Source: Syntrophus sp964555065
GTDB taxonomy: Bacteria > Desulfobacterota > Syntrophia > Syntrophales > Syntrophaceae
NCBI GenBank assembly: GCA_964555065.1
Contig: CAZKRB010000038.1
Coordinates: 1 to 30,309, forward strand
DNA: 30,309 nucleotides
Direction of reading: 5' to 3'
Under the pieces are notes generated by a model. The model had not been told where the DNA came from. It was given only the letters and a program-made list of their open reading frames with translations, and ran no database searches. Positions 1 to 8,088 of the stretch are shown here, one piece after another. The position numbers were made by a program, and so were the translations under genes. Position 1 is the first letter of the stretch. Every line of letters begins with the position of its first letter.

Positions 1-52
1 CCCCCAAATCGATTTCGAGTCGATCCCGTTACGACCACTTCGGTACCTCTCC
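1..52 (-). tRNA. tRNA-Ser(CGA), 5' part; 3' part lies outside the window
   Basis: On the minus strand the sequence begins GGAGAGGTACCGAAGTGGTC, typical of the acceptor and D-arm of a bacterial serine tRNA. It continues into an anticodon arm with stem ATCGA/TCGAT and loop CTCGAAA, which gives anticodon CGA and reads UCG codons. The window edge cuts the gene just after the anticodon arm, so the variable arm, T-arm and acceptor 3' strand are not visible. It starts six bases after the tadA stop on the same strand and may be co-transcribed with tadA. Confidence 0.88.
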
Positions 53-58
53 GCAGGA

Positions 59-649
59 TCAATACGCTGCTCCCGATTTCAAGCGCGAGGATGTTATCCT
101 CTTTTCCCGGAAAAATCCACTTAAAATTTCTGCGCAACAGGCCGAAGAAATCCCTCCGGCGACCTCCACGGAATGATTGAGCCGGTCGTCCTGAAGCACC
201 CGGTAGAGGGAGCTTACCGCGCCGCCCTTCGGATCATCCGCTCCGAATACCAGCCTTGCCAGGCGGGCCTGGAGGATCGCCCCGGCACACATAATGCAAG
301 GCTCCAGCGTCACATAGAGGGTCATCCCCGTGAGCCGGTAATTTTTCATTCTTTCCGCCGCTTCCCGGATCGCCAGAATCTCGGCGTGGGCCGTGGGATC
401 ATGGCGGATGATGGACTGGTTGCGACCCCTGGCGATTACCCGGTTTTCCCGGACAATTACCGCCCCCACCGGCACCTCTCCTTCCAGCGCAGCCAGGCGG
501 GCCTCTTCGAGGGCAAGGCGCATCCACTGCTCATCGCCGGCATCCCGGTTGGATTCCGCGGTCCGGAACGGCTCGCCCTGCTTTGTTTCAAGCCCGGAAG
601 CGTCTTGCTTCCCGGCCTGAAAACCCTCTGTTGATTTTAAGGGCATCAT
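59..649 (-). CDS. tadA: tRNA-specific adenosine deaminase TadA
   Basis: Zinc-dependent deaminase that converts the wobble adenosine of tRNA-Arg(ACG) to inosine. The 196-residue protein has the cytidine/deoxycytidylate deaminase signature: HAE at residues 88-90 (zinc ligand and catalytic Glu) and PCIMC at 117-121 (two Cys ligands). The TadA core starts near Met43 (position 523), and the first 42 residues are a polar extension unlike the conserved fold. The upstream ATG was kept because GGGGAAG lies about 9 bases before it, while Met43 has no clear ribosome-binding site. With Met43 the protein would have 154 residues, closer to the family norm. It lies back to back with the TonB-like gene and just upstream of tRNA-Ser. 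The family call is secure; the start is not. Confidence 0.93.
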   Translation of the reverse strand: MMPLKSTEGFQAGKQDASGLETKQGEPFRTAESNRDAGDEQWMRLALEEARLAALEGEVPVGAVIVRENRVIARGRNQSIIRHDPTAHAEILAIREAAERMKNYRLTGMTLYVTLEPCIMCAGAILQARLARLVFGADDPKGGAVSSLYRVLQDDRLNHSVEVAGGISSACCAEILSGFFREKRITSSRLKSGAAY

Positions 650-659
650 ATTTTATGCT
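631..659 (+). promoter_or_regulatory. Candidate sigma-70 promoter for the TonB-like gene
   Basis: TTGATT at 631-636 and TATGCT at 654-659 are separated by 17 bases and would start transcription about 25 bases before the TonB-like ATG. The -35 overlaps the first codons of the divergent tadA. Both boxes match the consensus at four of six positions, so this is a plausible site read by eye, not a certain one. Confidence 0.35.
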
Positions 660-688
660 TCCCCATTCTCAGAAGAGGTGGCATTCCC

Positions 689-1273
689 ATGCCGGCAAAT
701 AAAATCCTTGTTTATTCTGTCGCGATCTCCCTGGCCATGCATCTGGTTGTTCTGTCACTGTCCGGGCTGATCGAATGGCAGAGGAAAAAGCCCCCGGAGC
801 GGGTGATGACCATCGACCTCAAGGAGATGTTTGCCGCCGTGGAGAAGAAGAAAACGCCTCTTCCCCGCAAGGCGCCACCTCCCCGGACGCGGCCGCCGCA
901 AACCCATCGGGTTGCCGACAAAAAGACCGTGGCCGTAGCCGGCGGAAAAATCCGCGAGGCCACGGTGAATCTCAACAGCAGGGAATCCCTTTACCGTCCT
1001 TATTTAAAGTCGATAAAAGATAAAATCGAAGGTGCCTGGGCTTATCCTGAAAAGGCTACCGCCCAAAAAGAAGAGGGCACTACGGTCATCCGTTTTTCCC
1101 TCGCGGATACGGGTGAGTTGGCCGAAACAACCATTCTCAGGTCCTCGGGGTCATCTCTCCTGGATGAGGCCACCCTGCTGGCTGTCCGAACCCCCCACTT
1201 CGAACCTCTGCCCACGGCCTTTCAGCTCTCCCGGCTGAACGTGGTCGCCACCTTTGAATACCGGCTGGAATAA
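689..1273 (+). CDS. TonB-family protein (energy transducer TonB, C-terminal domain)
   Basis: The 194-residue protein has TonB layout: a short cytoplasmic start, one membrane segment at about residues 8-28, a basic and proline-rich spacer at about 50-75 with repeated PP and PR pairs, and a C-terminal domain from about 103 that resembles the TonB periplasmic fold (the YPEKA and FSLADTGELAE region, then a hydrophobic strand near the end). TonB proteins carry proton-motive-force energy from ExbB/ExbD to outer-membrane receptors. No exbB, exbD or receptor gene is adjacent, so the partner is unknown, and it could instead be a TolA/TonB-like periplasm-spanning protein. An AGAAGAGG ribosome-binding site lies about 10 bases before the ATG. 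It stands alone between divergent tadA and a convergent nuclease gene. Confidence 0.8.
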   Translation: MPANKILVYSVAISLAMHLVVLSLSGLIEWQRKKPPERVMTIDLKEMFAAVEKKKTPLPRKAPPPRTRPPQTHRVADKKTVAVAGGKIREATVNLNSRESLYRPYLKSIKDKIEGAWAYPEKATAQKEEGTTVIRFSLADTGELAETTILRSSGSSLLDEATLLAVRTPHFEPLPTAFQLSRLNVVATFEYRLE

Positions 1274-1304
1274 TCGGGAAATCGAGTCGCGCTTCCCTTC
1301 CCGA

Positions 1305-1320
1305 CCCCGAAAGGGCGGGG
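1305..1320. terminator. Short GC hairpin between two convergent genes
   Basis: CCCCG (1305-1309) pairs with CGGGG (1316-1320) around a six-base loop in the gap between the convergent TonB-like and beta-CASP genes. There is no following T-run, so it is at best a weak or factor-assisted terminator. Confidence 0.22.
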
Positions 1321-1400
1321 GCAACGCCGGCGTATGGAAAGGGCGGACCGCATAGCCGCCGAGTCCGCCTGCCCGAAGGATCTCCCGATCCGGATGGAAA

Positions 1401-3008
1401 TCAGATTTCCGAAATGGTCTCCATCAAATCGCGGTTCACTTCCAGAATCCGATCCCGCAGCTCCGTCTGCTCCACCCAGGGTTTGCCCTCCAGCTGCTGC
1501 TGCCTCTGGCGCAGCTGGGCCAGTCTCACTTCCAGATCGCCGATAACATAGGCCCAGTCGATTTTCGGCGCCGCTTTCTCCGGGAACTCCACCCGCTGCA
1601 CTTCCTCGCCGATTTTCAGGAACGTCTCTTCCAGATAATCGGGAATGATCACCTTGTACCCGAACTGCTCCCGGATCCGCTCTGCCAGGACCTGCTGCGC
1701 TTCATACTCGCCGTGAACCAGGAAGACCTTCAGATTCTTATTGCGAAAGTTGCTCACCCACTCCAGCAGCTGGCTCTGTCCCGCATGGGCGGAGAAACCA
1801 CCGATGGTGAAGATCCTGGCCTTTACGGCGACCTCCTCGTTGAGGATACGCACTCTCCGGGCGCCGTCAATGATCTTGCGGCCCGTGGTTCCCTGGGCCT
1901 GAAAACCCACAAAAACGATGCTGGCTCCTTCCCGCCATAGATTGTGCCGGAGGTGGTGGCGGATCCGGCCGGCATTGGCCATGCCGCTGGCGGAAATAAT
2001 AATGGCCGGCCCCTCGGAGGTGTTGATGGCCATGGATTCCGCCGTCGTCTGCGTCATGCGAAGCTGTGGCAGGCTCAGGGGATCCTGCCCGTTTTTGATC
2101 AGATCCTTTGTTTCCTCGTCCAGGGAAGCGGCATTGCGGCGGAAGATTTCCGTGGCCTGGATTGCCAGAGGACTGTCCAGGTAGATGGGCATGTCTTTCG
2201 GCAGGCGGCCCTCCTGGGAAAGGAGGTTGAGGCAGTACATCATTTCCTGGGTCCTCCCGACGGCAAAGGCCGGAATGACCATCTTCTCCCTTTTTTTGTA
2301 CGTATAGGCGATGGCTTCGGCCAGTTCATCGAGGCTGTCCTGCTCATTCTTGTGATCGCGGTTGCCGTAGGTGGATTCGAGGAAAAGATAATCCGCCTCA
2401 GCGATGACTCCGGGATCTTCCATGAGCAATTGCCTTGGCCTTCCGATGTCGCCGGAAAAGACGATTTTTGCAGGCGCTCCGTTTTCCTTCAGCCACAATT
2501 CCAGGAATGCGGAACCCAGGATGTGCCCGGCATCCTTGAAGTTTACCCTCAGCCCTGCAAAGGGTTCAAAGGGCTGATCCCAAGCGACGGTCCTGAGCAG
2601 GGGAAAAACCGCCTCGGCATCGCGCTGCCCGTACAGGGGGCCCACGCGCTTCTCCCCGAAACGGAGACGCTTCCGGCTTTTCCATTGGGCTTCCATCTCC
2701 TGGATGTGGGCCGAATCCAGGAGGAGAATCCTCAGCAGATCCGCCGTGGGGGGTGTGGCGTAGATCGGCCCCCTGAAACCGTTCTGCACGAGACGGGGCA
2801 GAAGGCCGGAGTGATCGATGTGGGCATGGGTGAGCAAAACAAATTCAATCTTCTGCGGTTCATAAAGCTCCACCTCCCAGTTCCGCTTCTCGATTTCCGC
2901 GTTGCCCTGATGCATGCCGCAGTCAATCGCAAAGCGATGCCCCCCTGTCTCCAGGACGAAACAGGACCCCGTCACCGTTCTCGCCGCGCCTAAAAACTTG
3001 ATTTTCAT
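1401..3008 (-). CDS. Metallo-beta-lactamase/beta-CASP RNA nuclease-like protein
   Basis: The 535-residue protein starts MKIKFLGAARTVTGS, a typical opening for beta-CASP nucleases of the TTHA0252/CPSF73-like group. The metal-binding motif HAHIDH is at about residues 61-66. Other family landmarks are a GDIGRP segment, VIPAFAVGRTQE, the ASGM motif and FSAHA near the C-terminal part, followed by LVHGE. The last roughly 60 residues are a charged helical tail. Such enzymes cleave or trim RNA in the cytoplasm. An open frame extends upstream to 3179, but the Met at 3008 is chosen because it opens the conserved fold and has AGAGGGG about 7 bases upstream. A 171-base gap separates it from the M50 protease gene on the same strand. 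RNA as substrate is a family inference. Confidence 0.9.
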   Translation of the reverse strand: MKIKFLGAARTVTGSCFVLETGGHRFAIDCGMHQGNAEIEKRNWEVELYEPQKIEFVLLTHAHIDHSGLLPRLVQNGFRGPIYATPPTADLLRILLLDSAHIQEMEAQWKSRKRLRFGEKRVGPLYGQRDAEAVFPLLRTVAWDQPFEPFAGLRVNFKDAGHILGSAFLELWLKENGAPAKIVFSGDIGRPRQLLMEDPGVIAEADYLFLESTYGNRDHKNEQDSLDELAEAIAYTYKKREKMVIPAFAVGRTQEMMYCLNLLSQEGRLPKDMPIYLDSPLAIQATEIFRRNAASLDEETKDLIKNGQDPLSLPQLRMTQTTAESMAINTSEGPAIIISASGMANAGRIRHHLRHNLWREGASIVFVGFQAQGTTGRKIIDGARRVRILNEEVAVKARIFTIGGFSAHAGQSQLLEWVSNFRNKNLKVFLVHGEYEAQQVLAERIREQFGYKVIIPDYLEETFLKIGEEVQRVEFPEKAAPKIDWAYVIGDLEVRLAQLRQRQQQLEGKPWVEQTELRDRILEVNRDLMETISEI

Positions 3009-3179
3009 GGTTAACCCCTCTTTGCTGATGAATTTGAGGCTGAAAGCTCCCTGCTCACCCGCCTGCCGGTCTGCGAAGAGCCTTGCGCCTTCCGGACCGC
3101 CCGGCGGCACCGATAAGAACCCCGATCCCTGTCCTCGAAGGAGGACTGCAGGCGCAGCCTCGCCCTCCCGCTCCTGCAC

Positions 3180-3803
3180 TCAGGGAAGAAACACGCCGAT
3201 CACGAACAGAATAATCCCCCGAAAAAAGGCGATCACCGGATTGAGGGCCCCAAGATAAAGCAGACCGATGATGATAAAAAAGCCATAAGGTTCGAGGCGG
3301 GAAAGGGTATGCTGAAACTTCTCGGATACGAATCCCATGAGGATCTTCGAACCATCCAGGGGCGGAATGGGGATCAGGTTGAAGGCGGCCAGCATGATGT
3401 TGATCTGGGCCAGGAAAGAAAGAATCCTGGTGATGATGCTCATCGGTGGAGGGGCCAGAACTTTCCAGGCCAGCAGGGCAAGAAAAGCCACGATTATGTT
3501 GGCAATGATGCCCGCAGAGGAAACCAGGATGAACCCCCGCCGCGTGTCGGGAATATTGGCGAGATTGACCGGAACCGGCTTCGCCCAGCCGAACCCGAAG
3601 AGAAAGAGCATGAGCGTGCCCAGCGGATCCAGATGGTTCAGAGGGTTGAGCGTGAGTCTGCCCATCCGCTTGGCCGTGGGGTCCCCCATGCGCCAAGCCA
3701 CCCAGCCGTGCGCCAGTTCGTGCAGAATAACCGAATACAAAAGGGGGACTGCCAGGAGGGCGAAGGTCACCGGATCGTTTATCAAAAGGTTGAGAAGGCC
3801 CAT
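3180..3803 (-). CDS. Site-2 protease family (M50) membrane metalloprotease
   Basis: A 207-residue polytopic membrane protein with the zinc-protease motif HELAH at residues 28-32 in the first membrane segment, and the second M50 signature NLIPIPPLDG at 142-151, which supplies the Asp ligand. It has about five or six hydrophobic segments and no PDZ domain, so it belongs to the short, PDZ-less branch of site-2 proteases common in bacteria and archaea. Members cleave substrates within the membrane; the substrate here cannot be inferred. It starts 41 bases after the stop of the YchF-like gene on the same strand and probably shares its transcript. Confidence 0.92.
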   Translation of the reverse strand: MGLLNLLINDPVTFALLAVPLLYSVILHELAHGWVAWRMGDPTAKRMGRLTLNPLNHLDPLGTLMLFLFGFGWAKPVPVNLANIPDTRRGFILVSSAGIIANIIVAFLALLAWKVLAPPPMSIITRILSFLAQINIMLAAFNLIPIPPLDGSKILMGFVSEKFQHTLSRLEPYGFFIIIGLLYLGALNPVIAFFRGIILFVIGVFLP

Positions 3804-3844
3804 CTCTATGCTTCCCTCAGCGCGGTTGAGTCAACCGGACTAGA

Positions 3845-4876
3845 TCAGACGTTGAAACGGAAGTTGATGATGTCGCCGTCCTTCACGACGTACTCCTTCC
3901 CTTCCAGGCGGACCTTGCCCGCCGCCTTGGCTTTGGCGTGGGAGCTGCCGCAGGCGATGAAATCTTCATAGGCCGTGACTTCCGCCTTGATGAAGCCCCG
4001 TTCGAAGTCCTTGTGAATGGCCGCCGCGGCCCGGGGCGCCTTCGTCCCCTCGGGGATGACCCAGGCCTTTACCTCGTCTTCGCCCACGGTGAAATAGGAG
4101 ATCCGGCCCAGCAGGGAAAAGGCGGCCTGGATCACCCGGCCGAAGGCTGGTTCTGCCAGCCCCAGGGCCGCCAGGAATTCCTTCTGCTCCTCGGGCGGCA
4201 GGGCGGCCACCTCCGCTTCCAGTTCACAGCAGATCCCCATCACCGGCTCATTCAGCCCCGCTTCCGCCTGGAAGGCTTCCACGGCGGGGAATCCGTCTTC
4301 CGCCACGTTGAGCACCACCAGCTCCGGCCGCAGCGTCCAGAAGGAAAAGCTGGACAGGGCATGGCGCTCCTCCGGCGTCAGGGGCATCTCCCGCAGGGGC
4401 TTCCCCGCTTCCAACTGCTCCTGGAGGCGCGGCATCAGCTCCACGTGGAGCAATTCCGGCGGTTTCAGGGTTTTCTTGGCCACTTTCAACAGCCGTTCAC
4501 GGCGGTTTTCCACCACCACCAGGTCGGAGAGGATCAATTCGTCGGCCAGCTGCCGGCAGCGCTTGACCATGGCGGAAATCGACCGGTCCGAAAAGCAGTC
4601 CACCACATGGAGCAGACCCTCGGCGCCGCTGAGCGCCTGGCGGACCGTCTCCCAGGCCTTCTCCCCGGCGGCGTTCACATCGGTGAAGGGCACCCGGGCG
4701 GGCACGGCCCGGAGGGGTTGATAAATCTCCACCAGCCGGTCAAACCGCGGGTCGGGTACGGAGGCCTGTCCGCGGACACAGGGCTCGCCGTGAACATCGC
4801 GGCTGTGGACGCCCGTCATGATTTCAAAAAGAGTGCTTTTTCCGCTCTGGGGAAGCCCCAGAATCCCGATCTCCAT
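3845..4876 (-). CDS. YchF-like P-loop NTPase (Obg/DUF933 family)
   Basis: The 343-residue protein has a Walker A motif GLPQSGKST at residues 7-15 and NVAE at 190-193. That is the NxxE form of the G4 motif, which in YchF/OLA1 proteins favours ATP over GTP. A C-terminal TGS/DUF933 domain ends in VKDGDIINFRFNV, as in YchF. YchF proteins bind ribosomes and influence stress responses. This one is shorter than the usual roughly 363 residues, and its P-loop has Gln-Ser where YchF normally has Asn-Val, so it looks like a divergent paralogue rather than the canonical ychF. GGAGGG lies about 9 bases before the ATG. It follows the dapL stop by 20 bases. Confidence 0.85.
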   Translation of the reverse strand: MEIGILGLPQSGKSTLFEIMTGVHSRDVHGEPCVRGQASVPDPRFDRLVEIYQPLRAVPARVPFTDVNAAGEKAWETVRQALSGAEGLLHVVDCFSDRSISAMVKRCRQLADELILSDLVVVENRRERLLKVAKKTLKPPELLHVELMPRLQEQLEAGKPLREMPLTPEERHALSSFSFWTLRPELVVLNVAEDGFPAVEAFQAEAGLNEPVMGICCELEAEVAALPPEEQKEFLAALGLAEPAFGRVIQAAFSLLGRISYFTVGEDEVKAWVIPEGTKAPRAAAAIHKDFERGFIKAEVTAYEDFIACGSSHAKAKAAGKVRLEGKEYVVKDGDIINFRFNV

Positions 4877-4896
4877 GGCGAATCCCTCCTACCTGA

Positions 4897-6063
4897 TCAG
4901 GCGAATTCCTTCTCGATCCGGGCCATGGCCTCGGCCAGGCGGTCGTCCGGCACGGTCAGCGAGATGCGGATGAAGCCCTCGCCGTATTGGCCATAGGCCG
5001 TTCCGGAGGCCACCACGACCGCCGTCTTCTCGAAGAGGCGGTTGGTGAACTCCAGGGAAGTCAGGCCCGCCGGAACGGGCACCCAGAGGTAAAAAGTGCC
5101 CAGGGGCGGCTCAAAATCGATGCCGATCTGCTGGAGCGTCTTGAGCACCAGCGCCCGGCGCCGGGCATAGATCGCCCGCATCCGGTCGATCGACGCCCCT
5201 TCATGGCGGAGGGCGTAAAGCCCCGCATACTGAATGGGATTGAAGATGCCCGAGTCGGTGTTTTCCTTGACCTTGCTCATGGCGGCGAGGATCTCCGGGT
5301 TTCCCGATGCCATCCCGATCCGCCACCCCGTCATGTTGTAGGGTTTCGACAGGGAATTGAGCTCCACGCCCACCTCCTTCGCCCCTTGGGCCATGAGGAA
5401 GCTGAGCCGCTCCTGGCCGGTGAAAACCATCTCGCTGTAGGGATTGTCATAACAGACGGCGATGCCCGTTTCCCTCGCGAAGGCGACCACCTTGTCCAGG
5501 AACGGCCGGGTTGCGCAGGCTCCCGTGGGGTTGTTGGGGTAGTTGAGGAAGATCCCCCGCGCCCGCCGCAGGACATCGGAGGGGATGTCCTCCAGGATGG
5601 GCAGGTAGCCGTTCTCCCTCAGGATCGGCACATTCCACGGTTCGCCGCCCGCCATGAGGATGCTCGAACGGTAAGCCGGATATCCCGGATCGGTCATGAG
5701 GACGATATCCCCGGGGTTGATGCAGGCCAGCACGAAATGATGGCAGCCCTCCTTCGAACCGATCAGCCCCAGGATCTCCCCTTCGGGATCGAGGCCGACG
5801 CCGTAGTTTTCGGCATACCAGCGGGCCACCTCCTGCCGGAAGACCAGCATCCCCTTTTCCTCATCGGTGGGATACCGGTGATTCTCCGGCAGGCGCGCCT
5901 GGCGGCAGAGCTCGTCGATGATGGAATCCGGCGTCGGCTCTACGGGGTCCCCGATGGCCAGGCTGATGACGTCCACGCCCTCGGCCTTCGCCTTATTGAT
6001 TTTCTTCCGCAACTCCATGAAAAGGTAGGGAGGGATCTTTCCCAAACGGTCCGCTATCTGCAC
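4897..6063 (-). CDS. dapL: LL-diaminopimelate aminotransferase (class I/II PLP enzyme)
   Basis: A fold-type I PLP aminotransferase of 388 residues. The PLP lysine is K240 in SLSKPYNMTGWRIG, a sequence typical of DapL. The N-terminus (RLGKIPPYLFMEL, then the ISLAIGDPVEPTP motif) also fits DapL. DapL converts tetrahydrodipicolinate directly to LL-diaminopimelate, bypassing the succinylase or acetylase steps of lysine and peptidoglycan-precursor synthesis. Adjacent dapF performs the next step, which strengthens the call. The start is GTG at 6061-6063 with AAGGAGAG about 7 bases upstream. The exact substrate is inferred from motif and context; another DapL-like aminotransferase specificity is possible but less likely. 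Confidence 0.9.
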   Translation of the reverse strand: MQIADRLGKIPPYLFMELRKKINKAKAEGVDVISLAIGDPVEPTPDSIIDELCRQARLPENHRYPTDEEKGMLVFRQEVARWYAENYGVGLDPEGEILGLIGSKEGCHHFVLACINPGDIVLMTDPGYPAYRSSILMAGGEPWNVPILRENGYLPILEDIPSDVLRRARGIFLNYPNNPTGACATRPFLDKVVAFARETGIAVCYDNPYSEMVFTGQERLSFLMAQGAKEVGVELNSLSKPYNMTGWRIGMASGNPEILAAMSKVKENTDSGIFNPIQYAGLYALRHEGASIDRMRAIYARRRALVLKTLQQIGIDFEPPLGTFYLWVPVPAGLTSLEFTNRLFEKTAVVVASGTAYGQYGEGFIRISLTVPDDRLAEAMARIEKEFA

Positions 6064-6084
6064 AGTGCTCTCTCCTTTTATCGC

Positions 6085-6915
6085 TTAAATTCCCTTATCC
6101 TGCCAGGCCTCTTCCCAGAGCCGGCCTTCATAGATTACCCGGACCCGGCCCTCCAGGTAGACGTTCCGGAAAGCGCCGTCGATTCGATCAAAATGGATCG
6201 TGAGAATCTCGCCGCTTCTCACCCTCACCTCCACCGGCGAAGCCACCTCGCCCCGGGCCGCCGCAGCCAGGGCCGAGGCCACCGATCCCGTGCCGCAGGC
6301 CAGGGTCTCGTCTTCCACCCCCCGCTCATAGGTCCGGACGGAAAGGCTGTGGGGGCCGGTTATCGTCACGAAATTGGCGTTCGTTCCCGCCGGCGCAAAG
6401 GCCTCATGATAGCGGAGAAACCGCCCATGGCGGAACACTTCAAAGTCATCCAGGTCCCCGACGAAGGCCACGACATGGGGCACACCGGTGTTGAGGCTGT
6501 CCACCGCGAGGACCTCGCCCCCAAGATCGATCGGCAGGTTCGCCTGCAGCGCCGAGGGATCGGTGAGCCTCAGCTTCACCACCTCTCCGCGGACTTCCGC
6601 GTCGATGAGGCCCGCCACCGTTTCAAAGGACATCCGCTCCCCGGCGATCCCCTGCAGATGGGCAAACCGGGCTACACAGCGTCCGCCGTTGCCGCACATC
6701 TCCACTTCACTGCCGTCGGCGTTGAAAAAGCGCCAGCGGAAATCGGCCCGCTCCGAAGATTCGACGAGAATCACGCCGTCGGCGCCGACAGAAACCTTCC
6801 GGCGGCAGATCGCCCGCACAAAGGCCGGAATATCCGCAACTTCAGCCAGCATCCCCTTCCGGTTGTCCATCAGGATGAAGTCATTGCCGCTGCCGCTCAT
6901 CTTGAAAAAGTTCAT
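6085..6915 (-). CDS. dapF: Diaminopimelate epimerase DapF
   Basis: Converts LL- to meso-diaminopimelate using two cysteines and no cofactor. The 276-residue protein shows both active-site cysteines: C74 in MCGNGGRC and C207 in ACGTGS. It opens with MNFFKMSGSGNDF, the usual family start. An in-frame ATG seven codons earlier (6936) is possible. The Met at 6915 fits the family N-terminus, has GGGAG and AGGA just upstream, and leaves a normal leader after the candidate promoter at 6954-6982. dapL follows after 21 bases, so the lysine/peptidoglycan branch is encoded as a pair. Confidence 0.95.
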   Translation of the reverse strand: MNFFKMSGSGNDFILMDNRKGMLAEVADIPAFVRAICRRKVSVGADGVILVESSERADFRWRFFNADGSEVEMCGNGGRCVARFAHLQGIAGERMSFETVAGLIDAEVRGEVVKLRLTDPSALQANLPIDLGGEVLAVDSLNTGVPHVVAFVGDLDDFEVFRHGRFLRYHEAFAPAGTNANFVTITGPHSLSVRTYERGVEDETLACGTGSVASALAAAARGEVASPVEVRVRSGEILTIHFDRIDGAFRNVYLEGRVRVIYEGRLWEEAWQDKGI

Positions 6916-6953
6916 CTTCCTTTTGCTCCCGTCCATAAAATGATCAGGTTCCT

Positions 6954-6982
6954 GACATAACCCATCCTGCCGCCGGCGTCAA
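6954..6982 (-). promoter_or_regulatory. Candidate promoter for the dapF-dapL operon
   Basis: On the minus strand TTGACG (6977-6982) and TATGTC (6954-6959) are separated by 17 bases, with an expected start about 30 bases before the dapF ATG at 6915. The -35 matches five of six consensus positions and the -10 only three. Confidence 0.35.
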
Positions 6983-7043
6983 CGTCGGAACTTCCTTTTT
7001 TCGCGTTCAGCCGGGGGAAGGAGGGACGCAGGAAGGCGCACGC

Positions 7044-7069
7044 CGATTTTTTTCGGGAAGGGAAAATCG
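7044..7069 (-). terminator. AT-rich inverted repeat after the signalling operon
   Basis: CGATTTT (7044-7050) and AAAATCG (7063-7069) form a 7-bp stem with a 12-base loop. It lies 15 bases past the end of the minus-strand signalling operon and before dapF. It could end the operon transcript, but the stem is AT-rich and no separate T-run follows. Confidence 0.25.
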
Positions 7070-7083
7070 TAGGGGCCCGGATT

Positions 7084-8088
7084 TCAGGGGATGGCCGGAT
7101 CTTCGATACCGGTGGATGAAGGAGGGAGGGAGTCTCCCCCCTCCGCTCCAGAGGCGGGGTCCGAAGAGCGCTTGTCCGCCCGGAAGCAGCTGCCGGGGAA
7201 AGATTTGGCGTACTTCTTCATCTGGGAGACGGCCTCGGTCAGTTCTCCGTAATGGGTCAGTCCCCGGTTGCGGCGATAGGTGACGCCGCCGATGGAAATG
7301 CTCATCAGGGGAAATTCCCGGCGCTGGCCCTGTCGATCTACCGATGAAATCGCGCCCCGTTCACGGTCTTCCCCATTGTAAAAGGTGGGAATGATCTGGT
7401 CAAAGGCCTCGATGATCTCGACGGCGGCGTCCTCCATCAGGCCGACGTCCATGATGAAAACGAAATCGTCCCCCCCGATATGGCCGATATAGCTCCCCCG
7501 GGGCTGCCGGCTTTTCACGATGCTCAGAATGAGGCGCCCCGTGATGCGGATGACCTCGTCGCCCCTACTGAAGCCGTACTTGTCGTTGAAGGGCTTGAAC
7601 TGATCGAGGTCGGCATAGGCCAGATCAAAATCTCCGCCGGCCTCCAGCCGCTCCTGGATCTGGGAATTGATGGAGATGTTTCCCGGCAGCCGGGTCAGGG
7701 GATTGATCTCCACCAGCCGTTCGGAGCGCATCAGGCAGAGTCCCACCCGGTGGATCGCCTCCTCTTCGAGGTCCGTCCGCCGGAGATAATCGTCGACGGG
7801 AAGGAGCGACCAGTCGAGGGCCGTTTCCGGCTCATCCAGCACTGCGAGAACAGGCAGCCGGCTGAACAGGGGGTCGGCCTTGAAGGTGGACAGGACCTCC
7901 GCCGTGACGAGATCCGTGGACTGCCACTCGATCATGACCAGGTCGGGCATGTTGATATAGATGAAATCCAGGGCCTGCTCGATCCGGCCGAAGGTCACCA
8001 CGTGGTGAACAAGGCACAGCTTCTGCTCCAGCAGGTGGACTAGGGCGGGATGGCGGCCGATGACGACGACGGTTTTTTGGCTCACCAT
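7084..8088 (-). CDS. Degenerate receiver plus GGDEF-type domain protein
   Basis: The 334-residue protein has a CheY-like domain at about residues 5-120 and a GGDEF-type domain at about 130-300. The receiver lacks normal chemistry: the acidic pair after the first strand is replaced by Gly-Arg, the phosphoacceptor position is E54 (MIEW), and the conserved Lys is absent (DDYLRRT). The cyclase domain keeps the DLDQFKPFNDKYGFSRGDE substrate-binding region, but its active-site loop is GGDDF (205-209) with Asp where GGDEF has Glu. It may make c-di-GMP weakly, bind GTP or c-di-GMP as a sensor, or be a structural partner. The C-terminal 40 residues are low-complexity. Its ATG overlaps the end of the HDOD gene by 7 bases, implying translational coupling. 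Confidence 0.88.
   Translation of the reverse strand: MVSQKTVVVIGRHPALVHLLEQKLCLVHHVVTFGRIEQALDFIYINMPDLVMIEWQSTDLVTAEVLSTFKADPLFSRLPVLAVLDEPETALDWSLLPVDDYLRRTDLEEEAIHRVGLCLMRSERLVEINPLTRLPGNISINSQIQERLEAGGDFDLAYADLDQFKPFNDKYGFSRGDEVIRITGRLILSIVKSRQPRGSYIGHIGGDDFVFIMDVGLMEDAAVEIIEAFDQIIPTFYNGEDRERGAISSVDRQGQRREFPLMSISIGGVTYRRNRGLTHYGELTEAVSQMKKYAKSFPGSCFRADKRSSDPASGAEGGDSLPPSSTGIEDPAIP

Noticed and set aside
1944..2993. A 349-codon open frame on the plus strand
   Set aside because: Antisense to the beta-CASP nuclease; no motif and no ribosome-binding site.
3009..3179. N-terminal extension of the beta-CASP nuclease
   Set aside because: The extra 57 residues are not part of the conserved fold, and the Met at 3008 has a good ribosome-binding site.
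4987..6960. A 657-codon open frame on the plus strand
   Set aside because: It is the mirror of dapL and dapF, which have all catalytic residues. High GC at third codon positions leaves the opposite strand open. The antisense product has no recognisable domain and runs across an intergenic region.
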